From Pleurotus ostreatus/Saccharomyces cerevisiae fusant (Eukaryota > Opisthokonta): DNA of 64,000 bases. Location of the stretch: contig JAMQCK010000002.1 of NCBI GenBank assembly GCA_024196135.1, positions 528,134-592,133 on the forward strand. The letters are read 5' to 3'. Below, one piece after another: positions 38,912-49,165 of the stretch. Both the position numbers and the translations under genes were made by a program. Every line of letters starts with the position of its first letter. The first letter of the stretch is position 1. The notes below the pieces were generated by a model, which was given only the letters and a program-made list of their open reading frames with translations, was not told where the DNA came from and ran no database searches.

Positions 38912-40222
38912 ATGGCTCTCGATGTGAAGTCCGCGCACCTTACCGCGATTATTATCCAGTGTCTGCTCTATGGCGCGTCGGTTCCACTGTTTGTGGCGAC
39001 GATTTGGGCGCTGCATGGCCTGAAGCACGCGGGCAGGCTCTGGTATCCGGTGACATGCGTTCTGTTCGTGCTGAGTACGATGGTGAGTTGCTCTGCAGTG
39101 AAGATGTAATGGATGCTGAGTTTTTCTGAAGCACGTTGTAGTAGACGCAAGACACATCTTCATCGGATTCATCGAACGTGTCGATGTCGCGGACGCGTAC
39201 TTCCAAAGCGTAGTGAGGGAGACGACAAAGAATGCTATTTATTTGGTCGAGACGTTGGTCGCGGACTCGATCTTGGTGCGTGGAACTTTTGCGCCGCCTG
39301 AGTCATGACTGACGGCTGCGTAGATCTATAGGTGCCATATGGTGTACCAGCGGTGGGAGGCCATTGTTCTTCCTGCTGCGCTATGGCTCTCAACTGCGGG
39401 TGCGTCTATAGGTCCACCACATTTTGTTGAATGCTCATCTATGGCTGAACAGTCGATGGCCCTCTTGCTGTGTATGCCATGGACCAACGCTCGCGTGGCA
39501 TGGACGGCTACTTCGCCCAGCAGTCATATCACTGGGTAGTAGCCTTCTACTCCAGCGCCTTCTCCACCAACATCATTACGACTTGTTAGTCCTTTCCCTC
39601 CGTCCCTATGAGCTACTCTGATATCTTCACAGGTATCCTTGCTTACAAGCTGTGGAACTACCATTGTCAGTCCTGCCGCTTCGGCTTCAACGTACCCAGC
39701 GGACAGTCTGCTATATCTCCCATCTTCCTAACCGTCGTCGAATGCGGTGCAACGTATTCTACGGCTCTGATTGTCATGGTTGTCATTTTTGCGACCGCAA
39801 CGGACGCTCAATACGTTGTCTATTGCCACGGTATCCGTGAGTACCCTCCCCTTGCATCCGTCTAGGCCTAGCTGATGAGTCTGCTATCAGATTGCCAAGT
39901 GATTGCCCTGACGTTCTACATGGTCATCGTTCGCGCGGCCATGTCTCGAGTGGGCAAAGAGCTGCGTAGCAGGCACACGCAATCGCTCAGCGCGATGACC
40001 TTCTCCCGCGGAGGACCAACGAGCACGATCACTTCCGAGCGAAGGATGGAAGTGCAGATCAATCGCCTGACCACGTCCAACCGAGGCCTACCGCGCGACT
40101 ACTCGACTGACTTCGTTGTGGATGACAAGGAGTCCATGAGCGAGATGACATTTGCGGAGAACTTGGAGTTCGAGAGGCGTCAAAGGCAGACTCAGAGCCG
40201 GCACCCGCAGGACCAGGTGTAG
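38912..40222 (+). CDS. Orphan multi-pass membrane protein
   Basis: Exons 38912-39082, 39132-39275, 39324-39399, 39453-39584, 39633-39836 and 39891-40222 give 352 residues. About seven hydrophobic segments can be counted, starting with AIIIQCLLYGASVPLFVATI and including SPIFLTVVECGATYSTALIV. An IYRCHMVYQRW sequence follows the third segment. The C-terminal about 95 residues are polar, with Arg/Ser/Thr and acidic stretches, as in cytoplasmic tails. The layout fits the large expanded group of mushroom-specific seven-helix proteins; a receptor-like role is possible but unproven. Confidence 0.75.
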
Positions 40223-41119
40223 CTTCCTTCCTATCGATGATACCCTCTGTGTAGCTCCATCTGTACTACTTCTCTGGCGGCCATAATGCGGTCTTTATCT
40301 GATATTGCTCAGGCAATCACTTTATCTAAGCAGCTGTTTTTGAGAAATGGGCTGCGCCGAACAAGCAATTCGTTTTCGACCGGGCCTTCGAGTATTCAAT
40401 TCTCAATGCTCAACCGGGACAACGTGCATTGATATTGTGCATCTGTTGCAACATGGGGCCGACCTGAGATCGCGGACTGTTTAGGGCGTATACATGGCTT
40501 GCTTGGCTCTGTAGGTGCTTGTGGGTGATTTCATTGTGGCGATCTAGGGTGATCTCGGAATCGAATCTGCTTCCGATCAATATGAACGGTTCATTGTCAC
40601 ATCCCGTCCCGTCTCATCACAACAATTCCTTACCCTCTCACGCATGTTCCACGAACTGGGGATAAGCTTCGAGAACGCCTAGCCGATCGACCATTACCAC
40701 GACACCTTGGACTGCCAGTGGCTTGCGGCATACCTTTCCCTTCAGGCGCCGAATGCGCTATCGATGCGCATTCTGCCAGTACGTCGCTGCGCGCTCGGCA
40801 TATGGCTTCGACAATGAGTGCGAAAACCAGGCAAGGCGGTCAATATTGTCCTCCGTAATATCTCTTTACCCCTCGCTGCCGTAACTCTCGCCACTACCAT
40901 GCGTCGATGTGTCCCTTGATGGTGCTCTTTTCGTGTTCCTCTCCTCTTCTTCCACTTCAAGTTGCCACGTCAAACTCCAGGACATGCGGCACTACTGATA
41001 GGTCCAGAACACAGAAAGGTCAGCTGGATCCTGTCTGACTCATATGAAGCCACGTCATGGGTGTAGCGCAGCGTATAGAAGCTACGGCTCGGGGAATCCT
41101 GACTTCCTCATACATCGAA
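40223..41119. other. Upstream region of first BTB-like gene
   Basis: The stretch around 40508-40632 resembles 42551-42653 upstream of the second BTB-like gene, sharing GTGCTTGTGGGTGAT, TTGCGATCT-like and TGCTTCCGATCA blocks. No gene is supported; the frame open from 41057 would only extend the BTB-like protein. Confidence 0.55.
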
Positions 41120-42205
41120 ATGACCGCCATCTCTGAACAACCCAACTCAGCCGTCTGCCCGGAGCAGGCCGCGAAACCTGACCCTGTCTATTACCACAGC
41201 GACGGGGATCTCGAGGTCCTCGTCGATAATACGCTCTTTAAAGTGCACAACATCCTCTTCGCCCGCCTTGGCATCGACACACCAGCCACCGCGACCAGCC
41301 CCGGTGAGCAGCCCACCAAGAAGGCTGATATCGTCGTACTGAGCAGTATCACACTGGACGACTGCCGCGCTCTATGCTGGGCCGTGTACCTCCTCCCGGG
41401 AGATCCGCCGCCTGGTATAGACGACATCGAGCGTATGCTGCGCATCGCCAGCGTGAGCCATACATTCGGGATCACGAACCTGCTCACCTGGGCCGGCGAA
41501 TACCTGACCAACGAGGCCGAGTGTATCGCCGGCCTTCCCACTCTAGAAAGGCCCGGCTGGGATCCCGGCTTCCTATCCCGTCTCCTACGCGTTTGCACGA
41601 CGTGTGGGCTCGCCGACGCCGTGCGCAATTTCGAGGACATATGGATCGCTCGCCTCGTCGACAAGAACCTGGCCGCCTTCCCCGAAGCACTCACGACCGC
41701 TGACGACCTTCGCCTGCGCCGCCTCCAGGGATACGCCTATTATTATCTGCTCATCGCCGCCGCCGACAACGACGCCAATCGCATTCCTCGTGAGCGCGCA
41801 ACGCTATACGACGTGATGGGCATTACGCACGAACAACGCGACCGCCTGTCCGACGGCGCATGGTCCTTATCGGTCATGGCCCACAAACTCCATCCAATAA
41901 TCCGTTGCTTCGGCCTGGTGCGGGACACGGAAGATTGCGACAAGGAAGCTCACGACCGGGTCTGCATGCCCTTATATCAGGCGTGTATCGATCGCGCCCT
42001 CGGGTATTTCCCGCCCCTCCCATTCGACGTTCTCGGCCAATTGGACGCTATTCTTACGGAGCTGCGGGATAAGGAGAAGCTGCATAGCTTGTGCAGGAGT
42101 TCACAGATTCAGCGGATCGAATGGATCAGGGAGGAAGTCGAGGCTGGTCTTGCCGACCACTTTACCTCTGCCATTGACCTGCGCCTACGCACGTCCGTCG
42201 GTTGA
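41120..42205 (+). CDS. BTB/POZ-like domain protein, copy 1
   Basis: A single exon encodes 361 residues. The N-terminal pattern YYHSDGDLEVLVDNTLFKVH with a following LFARLG looks like the start of a BTB/POZ domain as found in many mushroom-specific families. A regulated segment WAVYLLPGDPPPGIDDIERM and repeated Leu-rich helices follow. BTB domains mediate dimerisation and can recruit Cullin-3 ligases; these fungal families have no known function. The ATG at 41120 aligns with the start of copy 2; an in-frame ATG at 41057 would add 21 residues. Confidence 0.75.
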   Translation: MTAISEQPNSAVCPEQAAKPDPVYYHSDGDLEVLVDNTLFKVHNILFARLGIDTPATATSPGEQPTKKADIVVLSSITLDDCRALCWAVYLLPGDPPPGIDDIERMLRIASVSHTFGITNLLTWAGEYLTNEAECIAGLPTLERPGWDPGFLSRLLRVCTTCGLADAVRNFEDIWIARLVDKNLAAFPEALTTADDLRLRRLQGYAYYYLLIAAADNDANRIPRERATLYDVMGITHEQRDRLSDGAWSLSVMAHKLHPIIRCFGLVRDTEDCDKEAHDRVCMPLYQACIDRALGYFPPLPFDVLGQLDAILTELRDKEKLHSLCRSSQIQRIEWIREEVEAGLADHFTSAIDLRLRTSVG

Positions 42206-43158
42206 ATGTGAGTATGTCCGTTTCACAGGTTTACCCAGTCCGAACTGACGCCCACCGAACAGTGTGCTCGCCCGCTCATGAACTTTTTTCACCTTCTTCA
42301 CGAATTCTCCGTATCTAGGACTGTCCTTCCTTTTCTATGCGACATGTCACAGTAGACGGCTGGCTGCTGCTGTTGACATAGACTTTATGTACCTGGTGTA
42401 CGCTATGTAGCCCTCTTCTTTGTACTCTACTTCATTGTGCTCTATCCATGCTATATGATGCAACTAATTTGCCTCTATCTCGGGAGGCCATAGGGATCGT
42501 ACCACCAGTAGGTCCCGCCGGCACCGCCGATTCGCTTCTCTGCACTTGTGGGTGCTTGTGGGTGATCTCACAATTGCGATCTCGGAATGGGATTTGCTTC
42601 CGATCAGCCTGAACCCTCCTTTCGTCACATCTCATCACATTCCCAGGCCATGTCCTTTTCCTCCCACCGCCACGATAGTCAACAGCAGTCAACAGCACGC
42701 TTTTGATGGGCGATAGCTCTGATAACTCACGAAGCTCGGCCTGAATATCCCACAAGTCTACTGCGGCGGTGTCATCCTTTGACGGGATAGGACTGCGCGT
42801 CAAGGACACTTTTCCATCTCGCCTGCGTTGGCTCTGACAGAACCCATCCTGCTCCATATTCATGATATTGTGACAGTTCTCCGCTGCGACACCGCCACCC
42901 CCTACTCTACGCACTGCCTTCGTCTAGCAATGTACTCTTATGACCGACCTACGCCCTCGTAGCTCAGTCGACTCCATCATTTCCCCCTCGATTGGACAGT
43001 TCGAACTTCGGATTCTAGTTCGCCGGATAGCTTTCCAGTGCTCACTAGCACTGCCTGGGCACTGCCCGAGAAGCCTCACTGATTACCTAAGCTATTCAGG
43101 CTACGGGTATATAAGGCGGGAGCGCCTTTCCCTCCTACTTTCATCATCGAATTCAGAA
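42206..43158. other. Region between the two BTB-like genes
   Basis: 953 bp holding the 3' flank of copy 1, the repeated upstream block at 42551-42653 and the promoter of copy 2. No gene is seen. Confidence 0.5.
43108..43114 (+). promoter_or_regulatory. TATA box of BTB-like copy 2
   Basis: TATATAA lies 45-51 bp upstream of the ATG at 43159. Confidence 0.55.
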
Positions 43159-44271
43159 ATGGCTATTATCGCACATACATCCACCGCCCTTAGCTCTAAG
43201 CAAGCCGCAACCCCAGACACTGTCTACTACTACTCTGATGGAGACCTCAAGGTCATCGTTGGCCATACGATCTTCAGAATTCATAGCTTCGCCTTCGCTC
43301 GTCACGGCGCCAGTCGAATGAAACTCAATATCGCGACCAGCCCTGGTGAGCAATCCGTCACCAAAGGACAGCTGCTGGTGCTGAACGATCTTACACCTGA
43401 CGACTTCCGATCCCTATGCTGGGCTGTGTACCTCCATCCCGGGGATACGCAGCCTGGCATCGACGACATTGACCGTATGCTGCGCGTCGCCAGCATAGGT
43501 CTTACGTACGGATTCACGACCTTACTCAAGTGGGCCTGTCAATACCTCACCGACACTGCCGCGCGCATCGCCGGTCTCCCTGCCGTCGAGAGGCCCGGGT
43601 GGGACCCACCCTTCCTCTCTCGCCTTCTACGTGTCTGCGTGGCGCGTGGACTGACCGCCGCCGTGCATGACTTTCAGGGTATTTGGATCGATCGCCTCGC
43701 TGCCAAGAATACGTCCGCTTTTCCCGAAGCCATCACGACCGCCGAGGACCTTCACCTTCGCCGACTTCAAGGATACGCCTACTACTATCAGCTCATCGTT
43801 GCACACGAACGGGAGTCCATACCATCACATCGTGCGACGTTGCACGATATACCCGGCCTCACGGAGGAGCAGAAGTTCCGCCTTGCGGATGGGTACCGGT
43901 CGCTCACGATCTTCTGCGAGAAGTTCCTCGTTGGCGATATCCGTGCGGAAGCATTCTTGTTGGACTCCACTGTTTGCAACGGTAAGACACATCAGGCGAC
44001 TTGCACGAAATTCATTCGTGCATGCGTCAATCGTGCACTCGGGTCCTCCGACCTACGCGTCTTCGAAGCGCTCGGCTGTATCGACAAAGTTATTGGCGAG
44101 TTGCGTGGGGAGTCACACATTCGCAAAGCTTGTAGGATGGCAGCGATCGAGCGACTCACAACGCTCAGGAAACGCGTCGAAGACACTTTGGCCGACCACT
44201 TCACCCCGGTCAGCGCGTTGCGTCTCAGGATGTCTGGAGAGCTACCGATATTCGGGCACGTCGCGGATTGA
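43159..44271 (+). CDS. BTB/POZ-like domain protein, copy 2
   Basis: A single exon encodes 370 residues. It is co-linear with copy 1: YYYSDGDLKVIVGHTIFRIH, then WAVYLHPGDTQPGIDDIDRM, ERPGWDPPFLSRLLRVC and FPEAITTAEDLHLRRLQGYA match closely, while the segment after about residue 235 is more divergent. The last residues extend beyond copy 1. The pattern is that of a tandem duplication followed by divergence. Confidence 0.77.
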   Translation: MAIIAHTSTALSSKQAATPDTVYYYSDGDLKVIVGHTIFRIHSFAFARHGASRMKLNIATSPGEQSVTKGQLLVLNDLTPDDFRSLCWAVYLHPGDTQPGIDDIDRMLRVASIGLTYGFTTLLKWACQYLTDTAARIAGLPAVERPGWDPPFLSRLLRVCVARGLTAAVHDFQGIWIDRLAAKNTSAFPEAITTAEDLHLRRLQGYAYYYQLIVAHERESIPSHRATLHDIPGLTEEQKFRLADGYRSLTIFCEKFLVGDIRAEAFLLDSTVCNGKTHQATCTKFIRACVNRALGSSDLRVFEALGCIDKVIGELRGESHIRKACRMAAIERLTTLRKRVEDTLADHFTPVSALRLRMSGELPIFGHVAD

Positions 44272-44901
44272 TCTTATATAGCAGGACCTTTCAGTCGTTT
44301 GCTTCTACACAGTGCTTATCTAATTCGTACATACAGTAGGTTCACTACCAGGTTTGTACTACGAGGTAGCTGGCTGCTTCCCCATATTTATGCTGTTACC
44401 TTCGTACCGTGTCGTGCCATCTATTTATTCATCGGACTTTTCATGTGTACGTGGCTCTCAGGGACATGGGCCCGCGCTCATGATAGCTTGATGATGCGGG
44501 GCAGCTGGCTGCCCTCGTACGCGTTCCATTCTGTATGATTATTTCCCGTGCTATTTATCTATTGATTTGTTTGTTATGCCCTTGCTTCGACGGAACTCAC
44601 GGAACTCAAAATGCGTGCCAAGCCACTGTGAGTGTACTGCTGGCCATTACGATGCTGCCACAGGTGCATGGTAGGTGATTCTCGTTACTCGTTCTAAGCC
44701 ATCCCGCGCGCGATTCCAAGCACGACGAACATGCTTGCCTGAAAGTCGAACGTAAGTCACGTGAGCAGCCGCTGCTTTAGCGTGCAGATCATCTGACTGC
44801 TTTACAGCTTGATCGGAGAGTGCCGATGTTTGTTCGCACGCTCCCATTCACCGTAGCGATCTCACTGTCGCGCGTAGCATCGAGCACTACCGTCCGCAAC
44901 A
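44272..44901. other. Intergenic, 630 bp
   Basis: 3' flank of BTB copy 2 and promoter region of eS21. No gene is seen. Confidence 0.45.
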
Positions 44902-45320
44902 ATGGAGAACGACCAGGTGCGTACGGCGTTGATATGCTGGAGGATGAAGTGCTGACGATACATATCAGGGTGTCCTCGTTGACCTTTACGTCCCGCGCAA
45001 GTGCTCGGCGACCAGTGCGTGCCCCATCATGTTCCCCACCCCTCTAGTCCTGACCGATCGCCTCCCTCAGACCGCCTGATCACCTCAAAAGACCACGCCT
45101 CTGTGCAGATCAACGTTGCGGACGTTGACGCGAACGGTCGCGCACAGAACACCCACACCACCTTCGCCTTCTCCGGCCAGGTGCGCGCGATGGGCGAGAG
45201 CGATGACTCGCTGAACCGGTTGGCGACCAAGGCTGGCTGTGAGTGCATATCCGGCTTGATCGAGGATGAAGGCTGACAAGAGTCGCAGTGCTACGGAACG
45301 TCTGGTCATACCAGAAGTGA
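44902..45320 (+). CDS. RPS21: 40S ribosomal protein S21 (eS21)
   Basis: A component of the small ribosomal subunit needed for 20S pre-rRNA maturation. Exons 44902-44916, 44969-45014, 45071-45238 and 45289-45320 give 86 residues, the usual length. The translation starts MENDQGVLVDLYVPRKCSAT and continues NRLITSKDHASVQINVADVD, matching eS21 strongly; the end is MGESDDSLNRLATKAG then LLRNVWSYQK. The first exon codes for only five residues, so open-frame searches miss the gene. Four tiny exons in a ribosomal protein gene are usual for mushrooms. Confidence 0.93.
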
Positions 45321-46356
45321 TCGTGTACGATAGACGACCTTCCACCTCTGCATCTGTGTATCCTAGCTGCGCTATCCATATCGCTTTCCGAGGGCCCTGA
45401 TCTGTGCTTGCCTATCGTCCCTCAATCAAGCAACGAACTACATTTATAGCAAAGACACCGCGCGCTCTACAGAAGAGCTGGTCGCGCCTCTCATGGCCAA
45501 GTGTTGCCCTCTTCTGCTAGACACTGAATGGCTTCACCATGCTGCTCGTCTTACATGGACGAATAGAGTGTATTTGCAGCCCTGCTAGCAAAATATTCCC
45601 ACGACCCCATCCTCCCGCCTCCGCGCAAGCTCTTCGTCTTTGAGTGCCCTCGAGAAAAATCACACAAACATCTGACGTAGAAATGAATTCATATGCCAAG
45701 TTTCGCAGCGCTATTCTGCGGAATCGTTCGCAACGAACTGCGGCGTGTCGTGTTTGGTTACAGCCTCCCGGCAGCTGCCGTCATGTGCTGACCTTCGACC
45801 GATTCGGTGCTTTCCATGGCCGATGACCACACAATCAAGTATATATATAGTTCCTATAGCCTCTCAGATGTACTCAGATAAGGAACCGTCCCGGGAAAGG
45901 CCAGTGGACGTGTTGTCGATTGAGCAAGCCCGCGCCGGGGATCGGTCCGAGGGCCGCGCATGTGCACTCGGGAGTAGCCGAGAAAAGGCGTGATGCGAGC
46001 GTTTCCAGCTCGAACTGCTTCTTCGTCGTATTTGCGGCCTCCAGCTGTAAGCTAAGCATGTAAGCAATAGCTTCAATGCGATATCTACGTGCTTTTTAGG
46101 GCGCAGTGTTAGGAAATTGAGGGTATGGCGCTCCTTCCGAGCGCACGACGGCAGCTGCCGGGAGGCTGTAACCAAACACGACACGCCGCAGTTCGTTGCG
46201 AACGATTCCGCAGAATAGCGCAAAGCGCTGTAAACAGTCCACGCCAGAGTGATAGAGCAATGCAGCGCAATTCCATTGACTATATTACATGTTGATTTTA
46301 CAGAGTCCAATGCAAGTCATTCCATTCATTACAGGATCATCAAGCTCATCACCGGC
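45321..46356. other. Intergenic region with inverted repeat
   Basis: 1.0 kb between eS21 and the heat-shock gene. No protein gene is supported. It contains a 75-bp perfect inverted repeat (arms 45708-45782 and 46147-46221) with a 364-bp spacer. Confidence 0.6.
45708..46221. repeat. 75-bp perfect inverted repeat around 364-bp spacer
   Basis: The left arm (45708-45782) is the exact reverse complement of the right arm (46147-46221); I compared them base by base. Arms begin GCGCTATTCTGCGG and carry an internal palindrome CGGCAGCTGCCG. Weak similarity continues a few bases into the spacer. The spacer holds TATATATATAG near 45840 but no convincing reading frame. No target-site duplication is seen at the outer ends. 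It could be a non-autonomous mobile element or a hairpin RNA locus. Confidence 0.9.
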
Positions 46357-46950
46357 TTACGCGACGGCGATCTTCTTCGGCGCCTCCTGAGGCGACGTCT
46401 TCGGGAACGTCACCGTCAGGACACCGTTCTCCATCGACGCCTTGATGTCCTCCTCCTGCAGGTGTCGTTAGCATCTTCGTCTTCCACCCAGGCGAATCAC
46501 CAAATTTACTCACCTTGACACCAGTGGGCAGCTGCAGCGTGCGCGACCACTTGCCGTAGCGACGCTCGCGCACCGCGTAGCCGTTCTCCTCGCGGTCCTC
46601 CGCGAGCTTCGTCTCCGCGCCGACGGTGAGGCGGCCGTTGTGCACGTCCACCTGCACGTCCTCCTTCTTCACGCCGGGGAACTCGAACGTCGCGGTGACG
46701 AGGTTCTTCTCCGCGTCCTCGTGGAGGTCCATCCTGATAGGTGAGTCAGCAAGCACGTTCCGCGGCAAGAAGGGGTGGAGAGGCATTCGTACCTAGGCTT
46801 GATGGCGCGCGGAGCATCGTTCTGGTGGGCGACCTGGCCTTGGTTGCCCTGCGCAAGGCGGCGCTGGGCATCCTGCGAGCGCTGGGGGCCGAACGCGTCG
46901 TCGAGGAAGCGCTCGATGTCGTAGAAGGGCTCGTAGTAGAACACAGACAT
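46357..46950 (-). CDS. HSP20: Small heat-shock protein (Hsp20/alpha-crystallin)
   Basis: Exons 46950-46793, 46733-46514 and 46455-46357 give 158 residues. Small heat-shock proteins hold unfolding proteins in the cytosol in an ATP-independent way. The N-terminal arm is MSVFYYEPFYDIERFLDDAF. The alpha-crystallin domain (about 53-140) shows FEFPGVKKEDVQVDVHNGRL, RYGKWSRTLQLPTGVK and the conserved ENGVLTVTFPK strand. The C-terminus ends APKKIAVA, with the IAV giving the usual I-x-V oligomer motif. Two good heat-shock elements and a TATA box lie upstream. Confidence 0.95.
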
Positions 46951-47060
46951 GGTGAGTAGAGTGAGTAGAGTGGGTTGGGTGGGTTGGGTTGAGAGCTGTG
47001 TGTCGCGAGTGGTTGGTGTTTCTCTGAGTTCTGCTCTGACCTGTCCTGCATCCCTCCCTC

Positions 47061-47065
47061 TTATA
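47061..47065 (-). promoter_or_regulatory. TATA box of HSP20
   Basis: TATAA on the minus strand, about 110 bp upstream of the start codon and between it and the heat-shock elements. Confidence 0.5.
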
Positions 47066-47077
47066 CGCAGACCTCCA

Positions 47078-47090
47078 TTCCGGAAAGTTC
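47078..47090 (-). promoter_or_regulatory. Heat-shock element, three units
   Basis: TTCcgGAAagTTC: three perfectly spaced nGAAn units of alternating orientation, the binding site of heat-shock factor, about 130 bp upstream of the HSP20 start. Confidence 0.8.
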
Positions 47091-47170
47091 TGCTTTTGCG
47101 TCACTTTGAGGGCTGGTGAGGGACGTGGACGCGAGGCGAGGCCTCGCTAGAAAGCGCCCCATTTTACGAA

Positions 47171-47188
47171 GAAAGTTCTGGAAATTTC
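47171..47188 (-). promoter_or_regulatory. Heat-shock element, four units
   Basis: GAAagTTCtgGAAatTTC: four perfect alternating units, about 220 bp upstream of the HSP20 start. Together with the proximal site this predicts strong heat induction. Confidence 0.85.
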
Positions 47189-47677
47189 GTCTTTCTTTGT
47201 GGCCCTCGTCCTCTGACCTCAGACACGGGTCTGACGAGGGCCTCAAGCGACTTTGGCGGTGCCTCCGAGGCCACAGGACCTCTCTTCGGTCTGCAAGGCG
47301 ATGGAGGACGCAAGCTCTCGAAGCAGTCGATCCCACAAAGTTTGCGCCACAACTCTAATCATCATCGCGAGCACGACTGGTCACAGAAGTACATGTCCAG
47401 CCCAGGTATGTGTGTATGCAGTATGTATCGTCGTAACAGCTAGTCGTCAAAAGAGAGAGCAAGCACAGAATACTTAAGCACAGAACAGCGAGCACGAATA
47501 AAGTAAGCATAAGAACCGTTCGCAATCGACTTCATGGAGCACGTCTATCGTTCATTCTAAGCGCTAAGCGCCGACTGCTCTTCCTTCTCTTTCCGTTCGG
47601 AAACCTTTCTGGCTGGGGCCCGCGGGCGACTCCATGCCACGACCGCGAGCAACCCGTGCCCCTCGTACTGGCACGGA

Positions 47678-49165
47678 TTATTTGTGCCCCCACCCCTCCG
47701 CCGCGAGCCTCTTGAGCGCCGCGCGGGCCTCCGCACCGCCCATCCCGCCCGCCGTGTAGATCACGCGCGAGACATCGAACCCGTTGAACTGGCTCGCCGC
47801 GCACACCGTGTACGCGCCCATGTTGTCGAACCCGAGCCAGTCGCCGACCTGGAGCGCGCAGGGGAGCGTCGCGCGCTTGCTCACGAGGTCGATCGAGTCG
47901 CACGTCGGGCCCCAGACGCTGCACGTCTGCATCGGCGCGCCGGAGGGGACGTGGAAGGAGCCGCCCATTGAGAGCACGTAGGGCTGCACGACCTGGTGAT
48001 CGAACATGATGCAGTTGAACGCGCCGTAGACGCCGTCGTTGATGTAGTCTGTGGGTAGATGTCAGCTAAAGTTGTAGGAGGTTAGGAATGGAAGCAACGT
48101 ACACATGGCCTTGACTTCGTCGTCCGACTCGCCCGCGTTGGCGTTCTCCTCATCAGTGGCGCGACGTGCAATGATGTTCGTGGCAATGCTGAAAGCAGTG
48201 GACACGAAGAACCGCCCGGGCTCCGCGATGATGCGGATCCCCCGCTCATGACGGTCGGGGAAGTGCACGTTGATCGCATCGCGCAGGACGCGCGCTGCCG
48301 CCTCGAACGTCGCGTCCTCGAAGCCACCACCGATGTCGAGCAGGTTGAACTCGTAGCCCGCCTTGCGGCCCATTGCAAACGCGGCCGCGGCGCGCGCGAT
48401 CGCGTCGGCGTACACGTCTGGATCGTAGCAGCCGCTGCCGACATGGAAGCTAACACCAACGACATTCAGACCAAGCGAGCGCGCCGTCTCGAGGAGACCC
48501 GGGGCAGCCGCGAGGGGAGCACCGAACTTGAGCCCGAGGCGGCAAAGCGCCTTCGAGTCGTCCGTGAGGATGCGAAGAACGAGACGCGCAGCGGGGTGCG
48601 TGCGCGCGACCTTGTGCAGCTCGTCCGCATTGTCGAACGTCATGGTGTGTACGCCCGCGCGGCCAGCAGCGCGCACAAAGCTCGTCGCCTTGCATGGGTT
48701 GGCGAAAATGATGCGGTCGGGATCGATGCCGCCAATCTTCAGCACCTGCGCGATCTCGTTGTTGGACGCGCAGTCGAAGCCGGTGCCGAGGGCGGCGAGC
48801 AGGCGCAGGACGTAGGGGTCCGGGTTGCACTTGACGGCGTAGAACGGGTGGACCTCGGGGAGGGCGGTGGTCCAGCGCTCGTGCTGGAGAGCGACCTGGC
48901 CAAGATCCGCGACGAAGAAGGCGCGCTCGGCGTCAGCCTCACCGGTCTCGACGAGACGGTGGGACTGCATGATGCCGTTGCGAAGGTGGACCTCGCGATG
49001 GCCATAGTGGAGGGGAGGTAGGGCGTCGAAGATGTCCTCTCCGGTCTCATCGCTGGCGGCGGTGAGGCGGAGGGAAGGGGACGACGAGATGTGGACAGTG
49101 GAAACGGCGCGGGGGCGCACAAAGGCGATGGGGTTGGTGGCCGGGAGGGTCTTGACTTGGGACAT
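47678..49165 (-). CDS. SPE1: Ornithine decarboxylase
   Basis: Converts ornithine to putrescine, the first step of polyamine synthesis; a PLP enzyme of fold type III. Exons 49165-48103 and 48048-47678 give 477 residues. The PLP Lys112 lies in PFYAVKCNPDP, followed by HVGSGC, the phosphate-binding LLDIGGGFED and EPGRFFVS. Catalytic Cys404-Asp405 lie in WGPTCDSIDLV, which separates true ornithine decarboxylase from antizyme inhibitors. The variable N-terminal 60 residues fit fungal enzymes. A possible 5'-leader intron lies at 49440-49510. Confidence 0.95.

Larger units (their letters stand above)
46951..47677. other. HSP20 promoter and 3' flank of ODC
   Basis: 727 bp containing the HSP20 TATA box and heat-shock elements, then the 3' flank of the ornithine decarboxylase gene. 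No other gene is seen. Confidence 0.55.

Noticed and set aside
45708..46221. Classical DNA transposon with terminal inverted repeats
   Set aside because: No transposase frame and no target-site duplication at the outer ends; kept only as an inverted repeat.
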